Source: Alloalcanivorax marinus (GTDB lineage Bacteria; Pseudomonadota; Gammaproteobacteria; Pseudomonadales; Alcanivoracaceae). From it: DNA of 64,000 nt. How positions within the stretch are numbered: position 1 is the stretch's first letter; every line of letters starts with the position of its first letter. The stretch lies in assembly GCF_016785095.1 (NCBI RefSeq), contig NZ_JAEKJB010000010.1, positions 124,001-188,000 on the forward strand, read 5' to 3'. This document shows, in pieces, positions 53,823 to 63,664 of the stretch. A program made the position numbers and the translations under genes. The notes below the pieces were generated by a model that saw nothing but the letters and a program-made list of their open reading frames with translations, was not told where the DNA came from and did no database searches.

Positions 53823-54670
53823 CAACGACCGCCAAACCCCTCGGCCACCATGGCCCGCCAGCTATCGCGCTTGTGACGCACCGGCTCGGCAAGCATCTCT
53901 TCCAGGCTGCTCACCACCAGGGCCGGCAGTTCGCCGAACCGGAACGGTTGATAGCGCGGTTGCTCGAACAGGGCGCCGGCAAGTGCCTCGTCGAGGCACA
54001 TCAGCACCCGCTTACCACCCTGACGACCGGCCAGGCCGGCGAGAAAAGCCCCCAATGCCTGGACCGCCTCGCCGGCGGCGGTGGGCTGGCCGGCCAGCGG
54101 GCAGTAGAAACGACGGGGCCGCTCCCGGCCCGCTCCGAACACCGCCAGCAAGGCGCCGGCCAGGGAACCGGTATGGCGGCCCAACTCCGGCGCGCTCGGG
54201 TCTTCCTGCTGGAACACCACCCAGGTGTCGCCGGCCAGGTGCGCCTCCAGGGTGAACACCAGGATGCCCGCGCGGCCGCCCTCCTCCGCGAAGGCGTTGC
54301 GGGTCTCGGGCGCGCGCGTGTTCTCCCGGGTCCGGGGCGGCTCTTTAACTGGCGCGGAAGGCTTGTCGAGCGCTGAAGGCTCTTGCAAGTGCGCTGAAGG
54401 CTCGTCCAAGCGCGCTGAAGGCTGATCCAAGCGCGCTGAAGGCTGATCTAAGAGCGCTGAAGGCTCTTCCTCCGCCGGGGCCTGGGGCAACCGTACCGGG
54501 CGCGGCACCACGGAGGCGGGTACCGCGTCGGCCATGGGCGTGGGCTGGCCGTCGCTTTCCGCCTCCCAGTCCAGCGTCTCACTGGGCGCCGCGCCGGGCA
54601 GGGGCACCCGCGCCACCCAGGGTGTCAGCCCCAGGGCCCGCAGATAGCTTTGGCGTTGCGCTTCGTTCAT
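53822..54670 (-). CDS. HolD-like protein with internal tandem repeats (putative DNA polymerase III psi subunit)
   Basis: 282 aa. The start (RQSYLRALGLTPWVARVPLPGA) resembles the HolD N-terminus (LQQLGITQWSLRRPGAL). The end (LPALVVSSLEEMLAEPVRHKRDSWRAMV) resembles its ALTDLRANP...LW tail. Between them lies a spacer with about five degenerate heptads of the form PSARLDQ (about residues 75-110), encoded by 21-bp tandem repeats at 54370-54470. E. coli HolD is only 137 aa, so this one is greatly expanded. The overlap with rimI supports the call. I chose the ATG at 54670 (MNEAQRQ). An unrelated alternative cannot be excluded. Confidence 0.65.
   Translation of the reverse strand: MNEAQRQSYLRALGLTPWVARVPLPGAAPSETLDWEAESDGQPTPMADAVPASVVPRPVRLPQAPAEEEPSALLDQPSARLDQPSARLDEPSAHLQEPSALDKPSAPVKEPPRTRENTRAPETRNAFAEEGGRAGILVFTLEAHLAGDTWVVFQQEDPSAPELGRHTGSLAGALLAVFGAGRERPRRFYCPLAGQPTAAGEAVQALGAFLAGLAGRQGGKRVLMCLDEALAGALFEQPRYQPFRFGELPALVVSSLEEMLAEPVRHKRDSWRAMVAEGFGGR
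54360..54475 (-). repeat. 21-bp tandem repeat inside holD-like gene
   Basis: About five imperfect copies of a 21-bp unit, each containing GCGCTGAAGG (plus strand), encode the heptad PSA-L/R-LDQ. The copies at 54413-54455 are nearly identical, suggesting recent slippage. Confidence 0.85.
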
Positions 54671-54713
54671 GGTCGGCTCGGTGAAAAAACGGATGAGACG
54701 CAGCTTAGCAAAT

Positions 54714-55319
54714 TCACGCCGGCGGCTGTATCGCGGGACGCGCAAAGCGGGCCGTCAGCCCCTGAACGGCGGCCAGCAAGGCGCCGCTCAGCGCACCATA
54801 CAGGTGTGCGTTCACATAAACCCGACCGTGAATCCAGGCACGCAGATAATCCAGATCGTAGCCCGGGGTCTGCTCCCAGATCAGACGCCCCGCCACCAGC
54901 GCCAGCACCAGGGAATGCAGCACCGGGTTACCGCGCCAGCCGATCAGCAGGCAGTACACCAGCAGCCCCTGCAACAGGCCGGAGAGGCCCACGTACCAGT
55001 CCAGGTCCCGATCAATCAGGAACATGGCCAGGCTCACCAGGGGCGCGCTGACCAGAAACCACAACCAGAACCGGCGGCGGTCCAGCAGGTCCCGGAAGAA
55101 CCACAGGATCAGCCCCAGCCCGGCCAGGTTCATCAGCGTGTGCCAGTGATTCAGATGCACCAGATGGGCGCTGAACAGCCGCCAGATTTGACCCGCCTCA
55201 AGGGCTACCCGGTCATAGCGCAACGTCGAATTGACCCACGGATGCGCCACGCCCAGGATCAGAACCAGAGCGGAGAAGGCAGCGGCATGGACAAACAGCT
55301 TGGGGTCGCGGGCGGTCAT
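54714..55319 (-). CDS. rrtA: Rhombosortase-type rhomboid serine protease
   Basis: 201 aa, about six membrane helices. HLNHWHTLMNLAGLGL, the catalytic serine in VGLSGLLQGLL (near residue 108) and a late histidine in VNAHLYGALSG fit the rhombosortase branch of the rhomboid family. That branch processes proteins bearing a GlyGly-CTERM tail. I chose the ATG at 55319 (MTARDPKLF). The frame extends 12 codons upstream. No GlyGly-CTERM substrate is encoded in this window. 43 bp upstream of the holD-like gene on the same strand. Confidence 0.8.
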   Translation of the reverse strand: MTARDPKLFVHAAAFSALVLILGVAHPWVNSTLRYDRVALEAGQIWRLFSAHLVHLNHWHTLMNLAGLGLILWFFRDLLDRRRFWLWFLVSAPLVSLAMFLIDRDLDWYVGLSGLLQGLLVYCLLIGWRGNPVLHSLVLALVAGRLIWEQTPGYDLDYLRAWIHGRVYVNAHLYGALSGALLAAVQGLTARFARPAIQPPA

Positions 55320-55445
55320 GGGCGCAGCATACGCCGGCCGGCCGGAATTGCCCACTGCGCCCAGGCCCCGCCTTGGTTAAACTAACCCGCTTCCCGGTGC
55401 CCCCCGCGCCATCCACGCACTTCAATCAGCAATCACCGAGACGCC

Positions 55446-56903
55446 ATGTCCTCTCCGTCTTCTTCCCCCATTACCCAACCCGGGCGCGCCGCCGTGATCG
55501 GCCTGTGGCTCGGTCCCCTGTGGCTGATCATCACCCTGGTGGCACCACCGCCGGCGGGCATGCCGGACCCGGCCTGGGCCTGCGTGGGTCTGGCCTTGCT
55601 GATGGCCACCTGGTGGGCCACCGAGGCGTTGCCGATTCCAGCCACCGCCTTGCTGCCGCTGGCCCTGTCGCCGGCCCTGGGGATCACCGACATGTCCCGC
55701 ACCGCCAGCGCCTATGCCAATCCGGTGGTGTTTCTGTTCTTTGGCGGCTTCCTGCTCGGCCTGGCGATGCAGCACTGGCACCTGCACCGGCGGCTGGCGT
55801 TGCACGTGCTGCGGCTGGTGGGGCCGCAACCACGCCGCCAGATCGGCGGCTTCATGATCGCCACCGGCTTCCTCAGCATGTGGGTCTCCAACACCGCCAC
55901 CGCGATCATGATGCTGCCCATCGGCATGTCCGTGATCAGCCTGCTGGACGACGGCGGCGGCGACCGTCGCGAGGTGAACCGCTACGCCACCGCCCTGCTG
56001 CTGGCCATCGCCTACTCCGCCAGCATCGGTGGCGTGGCCACCCTTATCGGCACCCCGCCGAACTCCCTGCTGGCCGGCTATCTGCATGACAACCAGGGTA
56101 TCGATCTGGGCTTCGCTCAGTGGATGATCGTGGGCGTGCCGATCAGCATTTCCATGATGCTGGTGGCCTGGTGGTGGCTGACCCGGGGCGGCTTCAAGCT
56201 CGGCACCGGCGGTGACAGTGCCACCCTGATCAACGAAGAGCTGACCAGGATGGGCCCCATCGACAGCGCCGAGAAGCGGGTGGCGGCGATCTTCGTGCTG
56301 GCCGCCGTGGCCTGGATCGGCCGGCCTTTCCTGAGCAGCCACCTGGGCCTTACCTGGCTCAGCGACACCGGCATCGCCATCGCCGCCGGTCTGATCATGT
56401 TTCTGGCGCCCAGCGGTCGTATGCGGGGGGAACGGCTGCTTACCTGGGACAGCGCCCGGGACCTGCCCTGGGGCGTGCTGCTGCTGTTCGGCGGCGGCCT
56501 GTCCCTGGCGGCGGCGATCTCCGATTCCGGGCTGGCGAAATGGATCGCCGAGCAGTTGCAGGTGCTGCATGGCTTCCCGATCCTGATGATCGTGGGTCTG
56601 GTGGTACTGGTGATCCTGTTCCTTACCGAGGTCACCTCCAACACCGCCACCGCCGCCGCCTTCCTGCCCTTGCTGGGCGCGCTGGCGGTGTCCCAGGACA
56701 TCTCTCCGCTGCTCACCACCATCCCGGCGGCGGTGGCCGCCAGCTGCGCCTTCATGATGCCCGTGGCCACGCCACCTAACGCCATCGTGTTCGCCGCCGG
56801 CCACATGCGCATCCAGTCGATGATCCGCGCCGGCCTGGTGCTCAATCTGGTCGGCGTGGTGCTGATCACCCTGCTGGCGCTGCCGCTGATGAAGTTGATG
56901 TAG
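55446..56903 (+). CDS. SLC13/DASS-family sodium-coupled anion transporter
   Basis: 485 aa with about a dozen membrane segments. The two SNT substrate/sodium motifs of the family are present: MWVSNTATAIMMLPIG (near 140) and TEVTSNTATAAAFLPL (near 400). MPVATPPNAIVFAAG near the C-terminus is also typical. Relatives import dicarboxylates such as succinate, malate or citrate, and some carry sulfate. The substrate cannot be fixed from sequence. It diverges from the rhombosortase gene and converges on groL through a shared terminator. Confidence 0.9.
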   Translation: MSSPSSSPITQPGRAAVIGLWLGPLWLIITLVAPPPAGMPDPAWACVGLALLMATWWATEALPIPATALLPLALSPALGITDMSRTASAYANPVVFLFFGGFLLGLAMQHWHLHRRLALHVLRLVGPQPRRQIGGFMIATGFLSMWVSNTATAIMMLPIGMSVISLLDDGGGDRREVNRYATALLLAIAYSASIGGVATLIGTPPNSLLAGYLHDNQGIDLGFAQWMIVGVPISISMMLVAWWWLTRGGFKLGTGGDSATLINEELTRMGPIDSAEKRVAAIFVLAAVAWIGRPFLSSHLGLTWLSDTGIAIAAGLIMFLAPSGRMRGERLLTWDSARDLPWGVLLLFGGGLSLAAAISDSGLAKWIAEQLQVLHGFPILMIVGLVVLVILFLTEVTSNTATAAAFLPLLGALAVSQDISPLLTTIPAAVAASCAFMMPVATPPNAIVFAAGHMRIQSMIRAGLVLNLVGVVLITLLALPLMKLM

Positions 56904-56948
56904 GGTCTGGGTCCGGCCTTCGCTTCCCGCTCAAGGACAAGCAAACAT

Positions 56949-56977
56949 AAAAAAACCCCGCCGAAGCGGGGTTTTTT
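56949..56977. terminator. Bidirectional intrinsic terminator
   Basis: A7-CCCCGC-CGAA-GCGGGG-T6: a perfect stem with a stable tetraloop and T-runs on both strands. It ends the transporter transcript (plus) and the groESL transcript (minus). Confidence 0.95.
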
Positions 56978-57003
56978 ATAGGGGGTCGGTATGACCGGGA
57001 GGC

Positions 57004-58656
<1,653 letters not shown>

Positions 58657-58738
58657 TTACCTCTGCAAATTCGTTATTACCGGCACCAATCGGCACTGGC
58701 ACGACCGGACGGTCCGGCGGCCTCGCCTTGGCGGTCGA

Positions 58739-59029
58739 TCAGCCTTCGATGACGGCCAGAATCTCGGCTTCGCTCATGATCAACAGCTCTTCGCCATCCA
58801 CCTTCACGGTGTTGCCGGAGTACTGACCGAAGATCACCTTGTCGCCCACCTTCACGTCCAGGGGGCGCACTTCGCCGCTGTCCTGGATCTTGCCGTTGCC
58901 GGCGGCGATCACTTCGCCACGGGACGGCTTCTCGGCGGCGGAACCCGGCAGCACGATACCGCCGGCGGTCTTGGTTTCTTCCTCCTCGCGGCGCACCAGC
59001 ACGCGATCATGCAAAGGACGGATTTTCAT
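58739..59029 (-). CDS. groS: Co-chaperonin GroES
   Basis: 96 aa. [35 protein letters not shown] carries the mobile loop. [10 protein letters not shown] and [14 protein letters not shown] follow. It forms the lid of the GroEL cage. I chose the ATG at 59029 because [10 protein letters not shown] is the universal start. An ATG three codons earlier also has a possible Shine-Dalgarno (TTGGAG). Preceded by a sigma-70-like promoter overlapped by CIRCE. Confidence 0.98.
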   Translation of the reverse strand: MKIRPLHDRVLVRREEEETKTAGGIVLPGSAAEKPSRGEVIAAGNGKIQDSGEVRPLDVKVGDKVIFGQYSGNTVKVDGEELLIMSEAEILAVIEG

Positions 59030-59085
59030 GGTCTCCATTCTCCAAGGTCGTAATCAAAGGTTAGCGGGGTCACCCGAGAACCGGA

Positions 59086-59112
59086 TTAGCACTCTCACGG
59101 TTTGAGTGCTAA
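59086..59112. promoter_or_regulatory. CIRCE operator upstream of groESL
   Basis: TTAGCACTC-N9-GAGTGCTAA is a perfect CIRCE element, the binding site of the heat-shock repressor HrcA. It overlaps the end of the -10 and covers the expected start site, fitting repression. Confidence 0.95.
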
Positions 59113-59139
59113 TCATAGTTACCGCGACTTTTCAGTCAA
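59112..59139 (-). promoter_or_regulatory. Sigma-70-type promoter of groESL
   Basis: TTGACT-N16-TATGAT on the minus strand lies directly upstream of, and abuts, the CIRCE element. No clear sigma-32 promoter was seen. Confidence 0.75.
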
Positions 59140-59280
59140 TAGGCGCGGGCGGGAAATGCCGCTCCGGCACCGTGTTCAGCGAGATGGGGACGTGAAGGCG
59201 GGTTTCAAGGGACCGTTGCGTCATTGGCCCGGCCCGGTTCGATGGGCATACTCCGGGTTTTCCTCGACAAGGAGCGACCC

Positions 59281-60042
59281 ATGGATCTCAACGACAAAGT
59301 AGTGGTGGTCACCGGTGCCGGTCGCGGCCTGGGCCGCGCCATCGCCGAGAATCTGGCCGGCCAGGGCGCGCGTATCGCCTGCGTGGACCTCAATGAGGAC
59401 GACCTGCGCGACACCGTGGCGCGCTGCGAGGGCGCCGGCGGCGACGCCAAGAGCTACCTCGCCAACGTGGCCCGGGAAGAAGAGGTAACCGCCCTGTTCG
59501 ACGAGGTGGTGGCGGATTTCGGCGCCGTGCACGGCCTGGTCAACAACGCCGGCATCACCCGCGATGGCCTGCTGATCAAATACAAGGACGGCGAGCTGCA
59601 ATCCACCATGAGTCTGCAGCAATGGCAGGCGGTGATCGACGTGAACCTGACCGGCGTGTTCCTGTGTGGCCGCGAGGCGGCCCGCTGCATGCTCGAAGCC
59701 GGCGTCGACGAGGGCGTGATCGTCAATATCTCATCCATTGCCCGCCATGGCAGCTTCGGGCAGACCAACTACGCCGCCGCCAAGGCCGGCGTGGTGGCCA
59801 TGGCCGAGGTGTGGGCCCGGGAACTGGCCCGCTACAACATCCGCACCGGGGTGGTGGCGCCGGGCACCATCAACACCGACATGATCGCCGCCATGAAACC
59901 GGAGGCCCGTGACCGGCTGGTGGCCGGCGTACCGCTCAAGCGCCTCGGCGAGCCGGAGCACATCGCCTTGTCAGTGCGTTTCATCTTCGAGAACGACTAC
60001 TTCACCGGTCGGGTGATCGAGACCGACGGCGGATTGAGGTAG
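59281..60042 (+). CDS. Short-chain dehydrogenase/reductase (FabG-like SDR)
   Basis: 253 aa classical SDR. The NAD(P) loop TGAGRGLG (near 12-19), NNAG (near 88), and the catalytic Ser...Tyr-x-x-x-Lys (NISSIARHGSFGQTNYAAAKAG) are intact. D36 after the second strand (CVDLNEDD) suggests NAD preference. The family includes 3-oxoacyl-ACP reductases, but this gene is not in a fab cluster, so its substrate is open. AAGGAG precedes the ATG. Its TAG stop is the start of a GTAGGAGCGG repeat hairpin. Confidence 0.88.
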   Translation: MDLNDKVVVVTGAGRGLGRAIAENLAGQGARIACVDLNEDDLRDTVARCEGAGGDAKSYLANVAREEEVTALFDEVVADFGAVHGLVNNAGITRDGLLIKYKDGELQSTMSLQQWQAVIDVNLTGVFLCGREAARCMLEAGVDEGVIVNISSIARHGSFGQTNYAAAKAGVVAMAEVWARELARYNIRTGVVAPGTINTDMIAAMKPEARDRLVAGVPLKRLGEPEHIALSVRFIFENDYFTGRVIETDGGLR

Positions 60043-60067
60043 GAGCGGTGGTTCCACCGCTCCTACG
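60039..60067. repeat. GTAGGAGCGG hairpin repeat at the SDR stop codon
   Basis: GTAGGAGCGGTGG-TT-CCACCGCTCCTAC is a perfect inverted repeat related to the dispersed family. The SDR stop TAG lies in its first four bases. It may end the SDR transcript. Confidence 0.8.
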
Positions 60068-60079
60068 GGAGAGGCGGAG

Positions 60080-60400
60080 ATGAACCAGGAATTCCGCGAC
60101 GCGGTCTACCAGATCGTGGCCGCCATCCCGGCCGGCACGGTGGCCAGCTACGGCCAGGTGGCGCGGCAGGCGGGCTGGCCCCGCCACGCCCGCTTCGTGG
60201 GGCGCTTGATGAGCCAGCTGCCGAAGGGCACCGTCCTGCCCTGGCACCGGGTGATTCGCGGCGACGGCGGGTTGCCCCTGGCGGGCACGCCCAGCGGCGA
60301 GGTCCAACTGCGCCGGCTCGCCGAGGAAGGGGTGGCGGTGGTCGGTAACCGGGTGCCGAAGCGCTGCTTCTGGGCGCCCGGTGAGGATCGCCGGAGCTGA
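60080..60400 (+). CDS. Alkyltransferase-like (ATL) DNA-binding protein
   Basis: 106 aa, equal to the C-terminal domain of O6-alkylguanine-DNA alkyltransferase (FRDAVYQIVAAIPAGTVASYGQVARQAGWPRHARFVGRLMSQLP). The active-site PCHR is PWHR here (near residue 58), so the alkyl-accepting cysteine is replaced by tryptophan. Such ATL proteins bind O6-alkylguanine without repairing it and hand lesions to nucleotide excision repair. It follows the SDR gene by about 37 bp on the same strand, across a repeat hairpin. Confidence 0.92.
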   Translation: MNQEFRDAVYQIVAAIPAGTVASYGQVARQAGWPRHARFVGRLMSQLPKGTVLPWHRVIRGDGGLPLAGTPSGEVQLRRLAEEGVAVVGNRVPKRCFWAPGEDRRS

Positions 60401-60427
60401 CGGTGGCGAACGCCGCCTCCACCATTT

Positions 60428-60503
60428 CGCGGCTGAAGCGGATCGCCGCCCGACCGCTCCTACCCCATCCTGCCACCGCCGTAGGAGCGACTTCAGTCGC
60501 GAT
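60428..60503 (-). repeat. Dispersed repeat at the end of the AmpG-like gene
   Basis: A degenerate half (60428-60463, ending CGCTCCTAC) faces GTAGGAGCGACTTCAGTCGC (from 60481). On the minus strand the AmpG-like stop TGA is inside ATCGCGACTGAAGTCG, and the protein's last residues (NRD) are encoded by the repeat. Confidence 0.8.
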
Positions 60504-61845
60504 TCCCTGCAGCCGCGACCCTGGTCCGCCCCCGCCGCATCCACCACAGGGTCAGCAATATCGCCGGCACGCCCAGCAGGGCCGCGTAGTTGAAGAAGGT
60601 CGGGTAACCGGCGGCCTTCACCACCTCGCCGGAAAAGCCGCCGATGAACTTGCCCGGCAGGGTCATCAGCGAACTGAACAGGGCGAACTGGGTGGCACTG
60701 AAGTTGCGGTTGGTGAGGCTGGACATGAAGGCGATCAGGGCCACGTTGGCGAAGCCGCCGAACAGATTGTCGGCGCTGATCACCGCCGCCAGCCAGGCCA
60801 GGGCCAGCCAACGCACCTGCTCCACTGGCACCTCGGTGACCGGCAACGGTGTCACCGGTGAATAGGTGGCCATCACCGCGAACAGCACGTTGGTGAGCGC
60901 CACGCCCACCGCGCCCATCAGCATCGAACGCCCCAGCCCCCAGCGCAGCACCGCCAGGCCACCCACGGCGGAACCCAGGATGGTCATGAAGAAGCCGAAG
61001 AACTTGGCCACCGTGGCGATCTCGTTCTTGGTGTAGCCGATGTCCAGATAGAAGGGATTGGCCATCACCCCCATGGTGATGTCGCTGATCCGATAGATCG
61101 CCACCAGCGCCAGCAGCCCCAGGGCCAGGGCGCCGTAGCGGCCGAAGAAATCCCGGAACGGGGCGATCAGGGCGGTTTCCAGCCACTGCGCCGGGTGCCG
61201 GCCGAAGCTCTGCCGGGGCGGCGTGTCCGGCTCGCGGATAATCAGGGTGGTGACGATGCCCACCGCCATCAGCCAGGCCATCACGTGGTAGGCGCCGTTC
61301 CAGGAGTCGTAGCTGGCGATGTAGAAGGCGCCGGCGCCGGCCACCAGCATCGCCACCCGGTAGCCGAGGATGTAGGTGGCCGCCATGGCGCCCTGGAAGG
61401 AATCGTCGGCGGAATCGATGCGGTAGGCATCGATGCAGATGTCCTGGGTGGCGGAGCAGAACGCCACCAGCAGCGCCAGTTGCGCGAAGCGCTCCAGGTG
61501 CCCCACCGGCTCCACCAGCGCCATGGCCGCCAGGGACAGGCCGATGCCGATCTGGGCGAGCAGCAACCAGCTACGCCGCTGGCCCAGGGCCCGCCCCAGC
61601 AGGGGCAGCTTGAGGCGATCCACCACCGGCGCCCAGAACACCTTGATGGAAAACATAATGCCCACCCAGCTGAAGTAGCCGATGGCGGCCCGGTCCACGT
61701 CGGCGTCGGCGAGCCAGGCGGACAGGGTGGAAAACACCAGCAGGTAGGGCAGCCCGGCGGAAAAACCCAGGAACAACATCACCAGCACCCTGGGATGGCT
61801 GTAAAGCCGCCAGGCGGTGCGCAGGGTATCAAGCAGATCGGGCAT
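60493..61845 (-). CDS. AmpG-like MFS permease (muropeptide transporter family)
   Basis: 450 aa with about 12 membrane helices. FLGFSAGLPYLLVFSTLSAWLADADVDRAAIGYFSWVGIMFSIKVFWAPVVDRL and ATQDICIDAYRID are signatures of the AmpG/acetyl-CoA-transporter branch. AmpG imports anhydro-muropeptides for peptidoglycan recycling. Because paralogues exist, the exact substrate is unproven. Its 3' end has been overwritten by the dispersed repeat. The protein is complete. Confidence 0.87.
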   Translation of the reverse strand: MPDLLDTLRTAWRLYSHPRVLVMLFLGFSAGLPYLLVFSTLSAWLADADVDRAAIGYFSWVGIMFSIKVFWAPVVDRLKLPLLGRALGQRRSWLLLAQIGIGLSLAAMALVEPVGHLERFAQLALLVAFCSATQDICIDAYRIDSADDSFQGAMAATYILGYRVAMLVAGAGAFYIASYDSWNGAYHVMAWLMAVGIVTTLIIREPDTPPRQSFGRHPAQWLETALIAPFRDFFGRYGALALGLLALVAIYRISDITMGVMANPFYLDIGYTKNEIATVAKFFGFFMTILGSAVGGLAVLRWGLGRSMLMGAVGVALTNVLFAVMATYSPVTPLPVTEVPVEQVRWLALAWLAAVISADNLFGGFANVALIAFMSSLTNRNFSATQFALFSSLMTLPGKFIGGFSGEVVKAAGYPTFFNYAALLGVPAILLTLWWMRRGRTRVAAAGNRD

Positions 61846-61968
61846 CGGGGCTCCGTCCCGTTACGACCGGAAAACGCACATGGTCCCGGTTTCAGGGACG
61901 CGGCACAACCGGAGTTCGCCGCCGGAGAAGGTAATGCAAAGCGGCGGAACAGGCCCTAGTATGGCCCG

Positions 61969-62859
61969 ATGACCACGCCCGACTCCCCTATCTGGTATCT
62001 GGCCGGCGCCGGCAACATGGGCACCCTGGCCGCCGGCTATTTACTGGCCGCCGGCCTGCCTGTGATGGTGTTGCGCCGCCATGCCGGCGCCACCCTGGAC
62101 AAGACCCTGAGCTTCGAGGACGGCCGGCCCGCGCGCGCGCTGAGCCTGCCGGTGGCGATGCCGGCGGCGCCGATCCGGCGCCTGGTCGTGGCCTGCAAGG
62201 CGCCCTGGTCCGCCGCCGCGCTGGACGGGCTGCCACTGGCCCCGGACGCCACCGTGCTGCGCTTGCAGAATGGCCTCGGCAGCCTGGATGGTCTGCTCCC
62301 CGAGGGCGCTGATCTGATCGAGGTGGTCACCACCTCGGCGGTGAAGGGCCAGCATCCGGAACACCGGCTGGTGGCGGAGAACGAGACCTGGATGGGGCGC
62401 GCCGGGGTCGGGCCGGCTCCAGACTGGTTTCCGCGCCTGGCGGCGGCCTGGCCGGGCCTTGAGTGGACGTCGCCGATCCGCCCCCGGCAATGGCGCAAGC
62501 TGGTGGCCAACGCGGTGATCAATCCGCTCACAGGGCTGTACGACGTGCCCAACGGGCAGCTGCTGGAGGCCCCGGACCTGACGGCCCGGGCGGCGCGGCT
62601 GGCGGACGAGGCGGACACCCTGCTACGCGCCCTGGACCCGGCCTGGCCCGGCGACTCCCGGGCCCAGGTGATGGCGGTGGCGCGGGCCACCGCCGGCAAT
62701 ACCTCTTCCATGCGCGCGGATATGCAGCGCGGCGCGATCACCGAAATCGAGGCAATCAACGGCTGGCTGCTGCGGGAAGCGGACCGGCTGGGCCTGGAGT
62801 TGCCGGCCCACCGGGAAATCGTCGCCGCCGTTCGCCAACGCCACCCCTCTCCCCAGTAG
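61969..62859 (+). CDS. panE: 2-dehydropantoate 2-reductase family (PanE/ApbA-like)
   Basis: 296 aa. The N-terminal NADP loop GAGNMG (near 10-15), the mid-protein LRLQNGLGSLDGL and the C-terminal helical domain (WRKLVANAVINPLTGLYDVPNG; TSSMRADMQRGAITEIEAINGWLLREA) fit ketopantoate reductases of the pantothenate pathway. Divergence is moderate, so a related 2-ketoacid substrate is possible. It diverges from the AmpG-like gene. The TAG stop is embedded in GTAGGAGCACCGGGCGG, another repeat fragment. Confidence 0.85.
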   Translation: MTTPDSPIWYLAGAGNMGTLAAGYLLAAGLPVMVLRRHAGATLDKTLSFEDGRPARALSLPVAMPAAPIRRLVVACKAPWSAAALDGLPLAPDATVLRLQNGLGSLDGLLPEGADLIEVVTTSAVKGQHPEHRLVAENETWMGRAGVGPAPDWFPRLAAAWPGLEWTSPIRPRQWRKLVANAVINPLTGLYDVPNGQLLEAPDLTARAARLADEADTLLRALDPAWPGDSRAQVMAVARATAGNTSSMRADMQRGAITEIEAINGWLLREADRLGLELPAHREIVAAVRQRHPSPQ

Positions 62860-62876
62860 GAGCACCGGGCGGCCCC
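62856..62876 (+). repeat. Repeat fragment at the panE stop codon
   Basis: GTAGGAGCACCGGGCGGCC matches one half of the dispersed repeat (GTAGGAGCGACCGGGCGGC). The panE TAG is its second to fourth base. Confidence 0.65.
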
Positions 62877-62889
62877 CCCGTGCTCCGCC

Positions 62890-63465
62890 TTAGCGGTCCC
62901 GGCGTTGCACCCACTGCGGTTCCGGGGTGCCGGTACGCTGGTTGATCAGCCGGGCCATCACGAACAGCAGGTCACCGAGGCGGTTGAGCAGCGCCCGGCT
63001 TTCCGGATTGACGGTATCGTCGCCGGTGTTAGCCAGCGTCACCAAGTCGCGCTCGGCGTGACGCGCCAGGGTCCGGCAGTGGTGGCACCAGGCCGCCGCC
63101 GGATGGCCGCCGGGCAGCACGAACTCCCGCAGCGGTGGCAGTTCCGCGTTGAGGGTATCGGCCTGGGATTCCATCTCCACCAGGTCTTCCTCGGTGAGGG
63201 TCACGGTGCCCGGTACCGCCAGTTCACCGCCCAGATCGAACATCAGTTGCTGCACGGTTTCCAGCAGGCCGTCCAGGTCCGGGTCGAGGCCCTTGGCACG
63301 CAACACGCCCAGGGCGCTGTTGAGCTCGTCCAGACTGCCCAGGGCCTGAATCCGGGGGTGGTCCTTGGCCACCCGGGTTCCGTCGGCCAGGCCGGTGCGC
63401 CCATCATCGCCGCTGCGCGTGATCACCCGGTTGATGCGGGTCTTGCCATTGCCGTCATCGCTCAT
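62890..63465 (-). CDS. PduO-type ATP:cob(I)alamin adenosyltransferase
   Basis: 191 aa. The N-terminal ATP-binding TRSGDDGRTGLADGTRVAKDHPRIQALGSLDELNSALG and the C-terminal helices with LPGGHPAAAWCHHCRTLARHAERDLV and ESRALLNRLGDLLFVMARLIN are diagnostic. It converts cobalamin to adenosylcobalamin and may escort it to a B12 enzyme. No other cobalamin gene is nearby. Convergent with panE. Confidence 0.94.
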   Translation of the reverse strand: MSDDGNGKTRINRVITRSGDDGRTGLADGTRVAKDHPRIQALGSLDELNSALGVLRAKGLDPDLDGLLETVQQLMFDLGGELAVPGTVTLTEEDLVEMESQADTLNAELPPLREFVLPGGHPAAAWCHHCRTLARHAERDLVTLANTGDDTVNPESRALLNRLGDLLFVMARLINQRTGTPEPQWVQRRDR

Positions 63466-63664
63466 AAATCACCGTCCGGATTGGCTTGAGATAAGGGCCT
63501 CATTAGAACCGGGCGAAGCGGGAGTTGAAAGTCCAAAGTTGCCGGATGACGGTCCGTGCACGAACCCCGCCGGTGACGATCTTGAAAGAATGTGCAAGAC
63601 ACTGGGTCCGCCGGCGCCGGGCTCGTAAACTGGCGGCTCACTTCCCGGCAAGGCCGCCGCCGTC

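Noticed and set aside
59281..60042. Calling the SDR a fatty-acid-synthesis fabG
   Set aside because: No acpP, fabD or fabF is adjacent, and the SDR family is too broad for that assignment.
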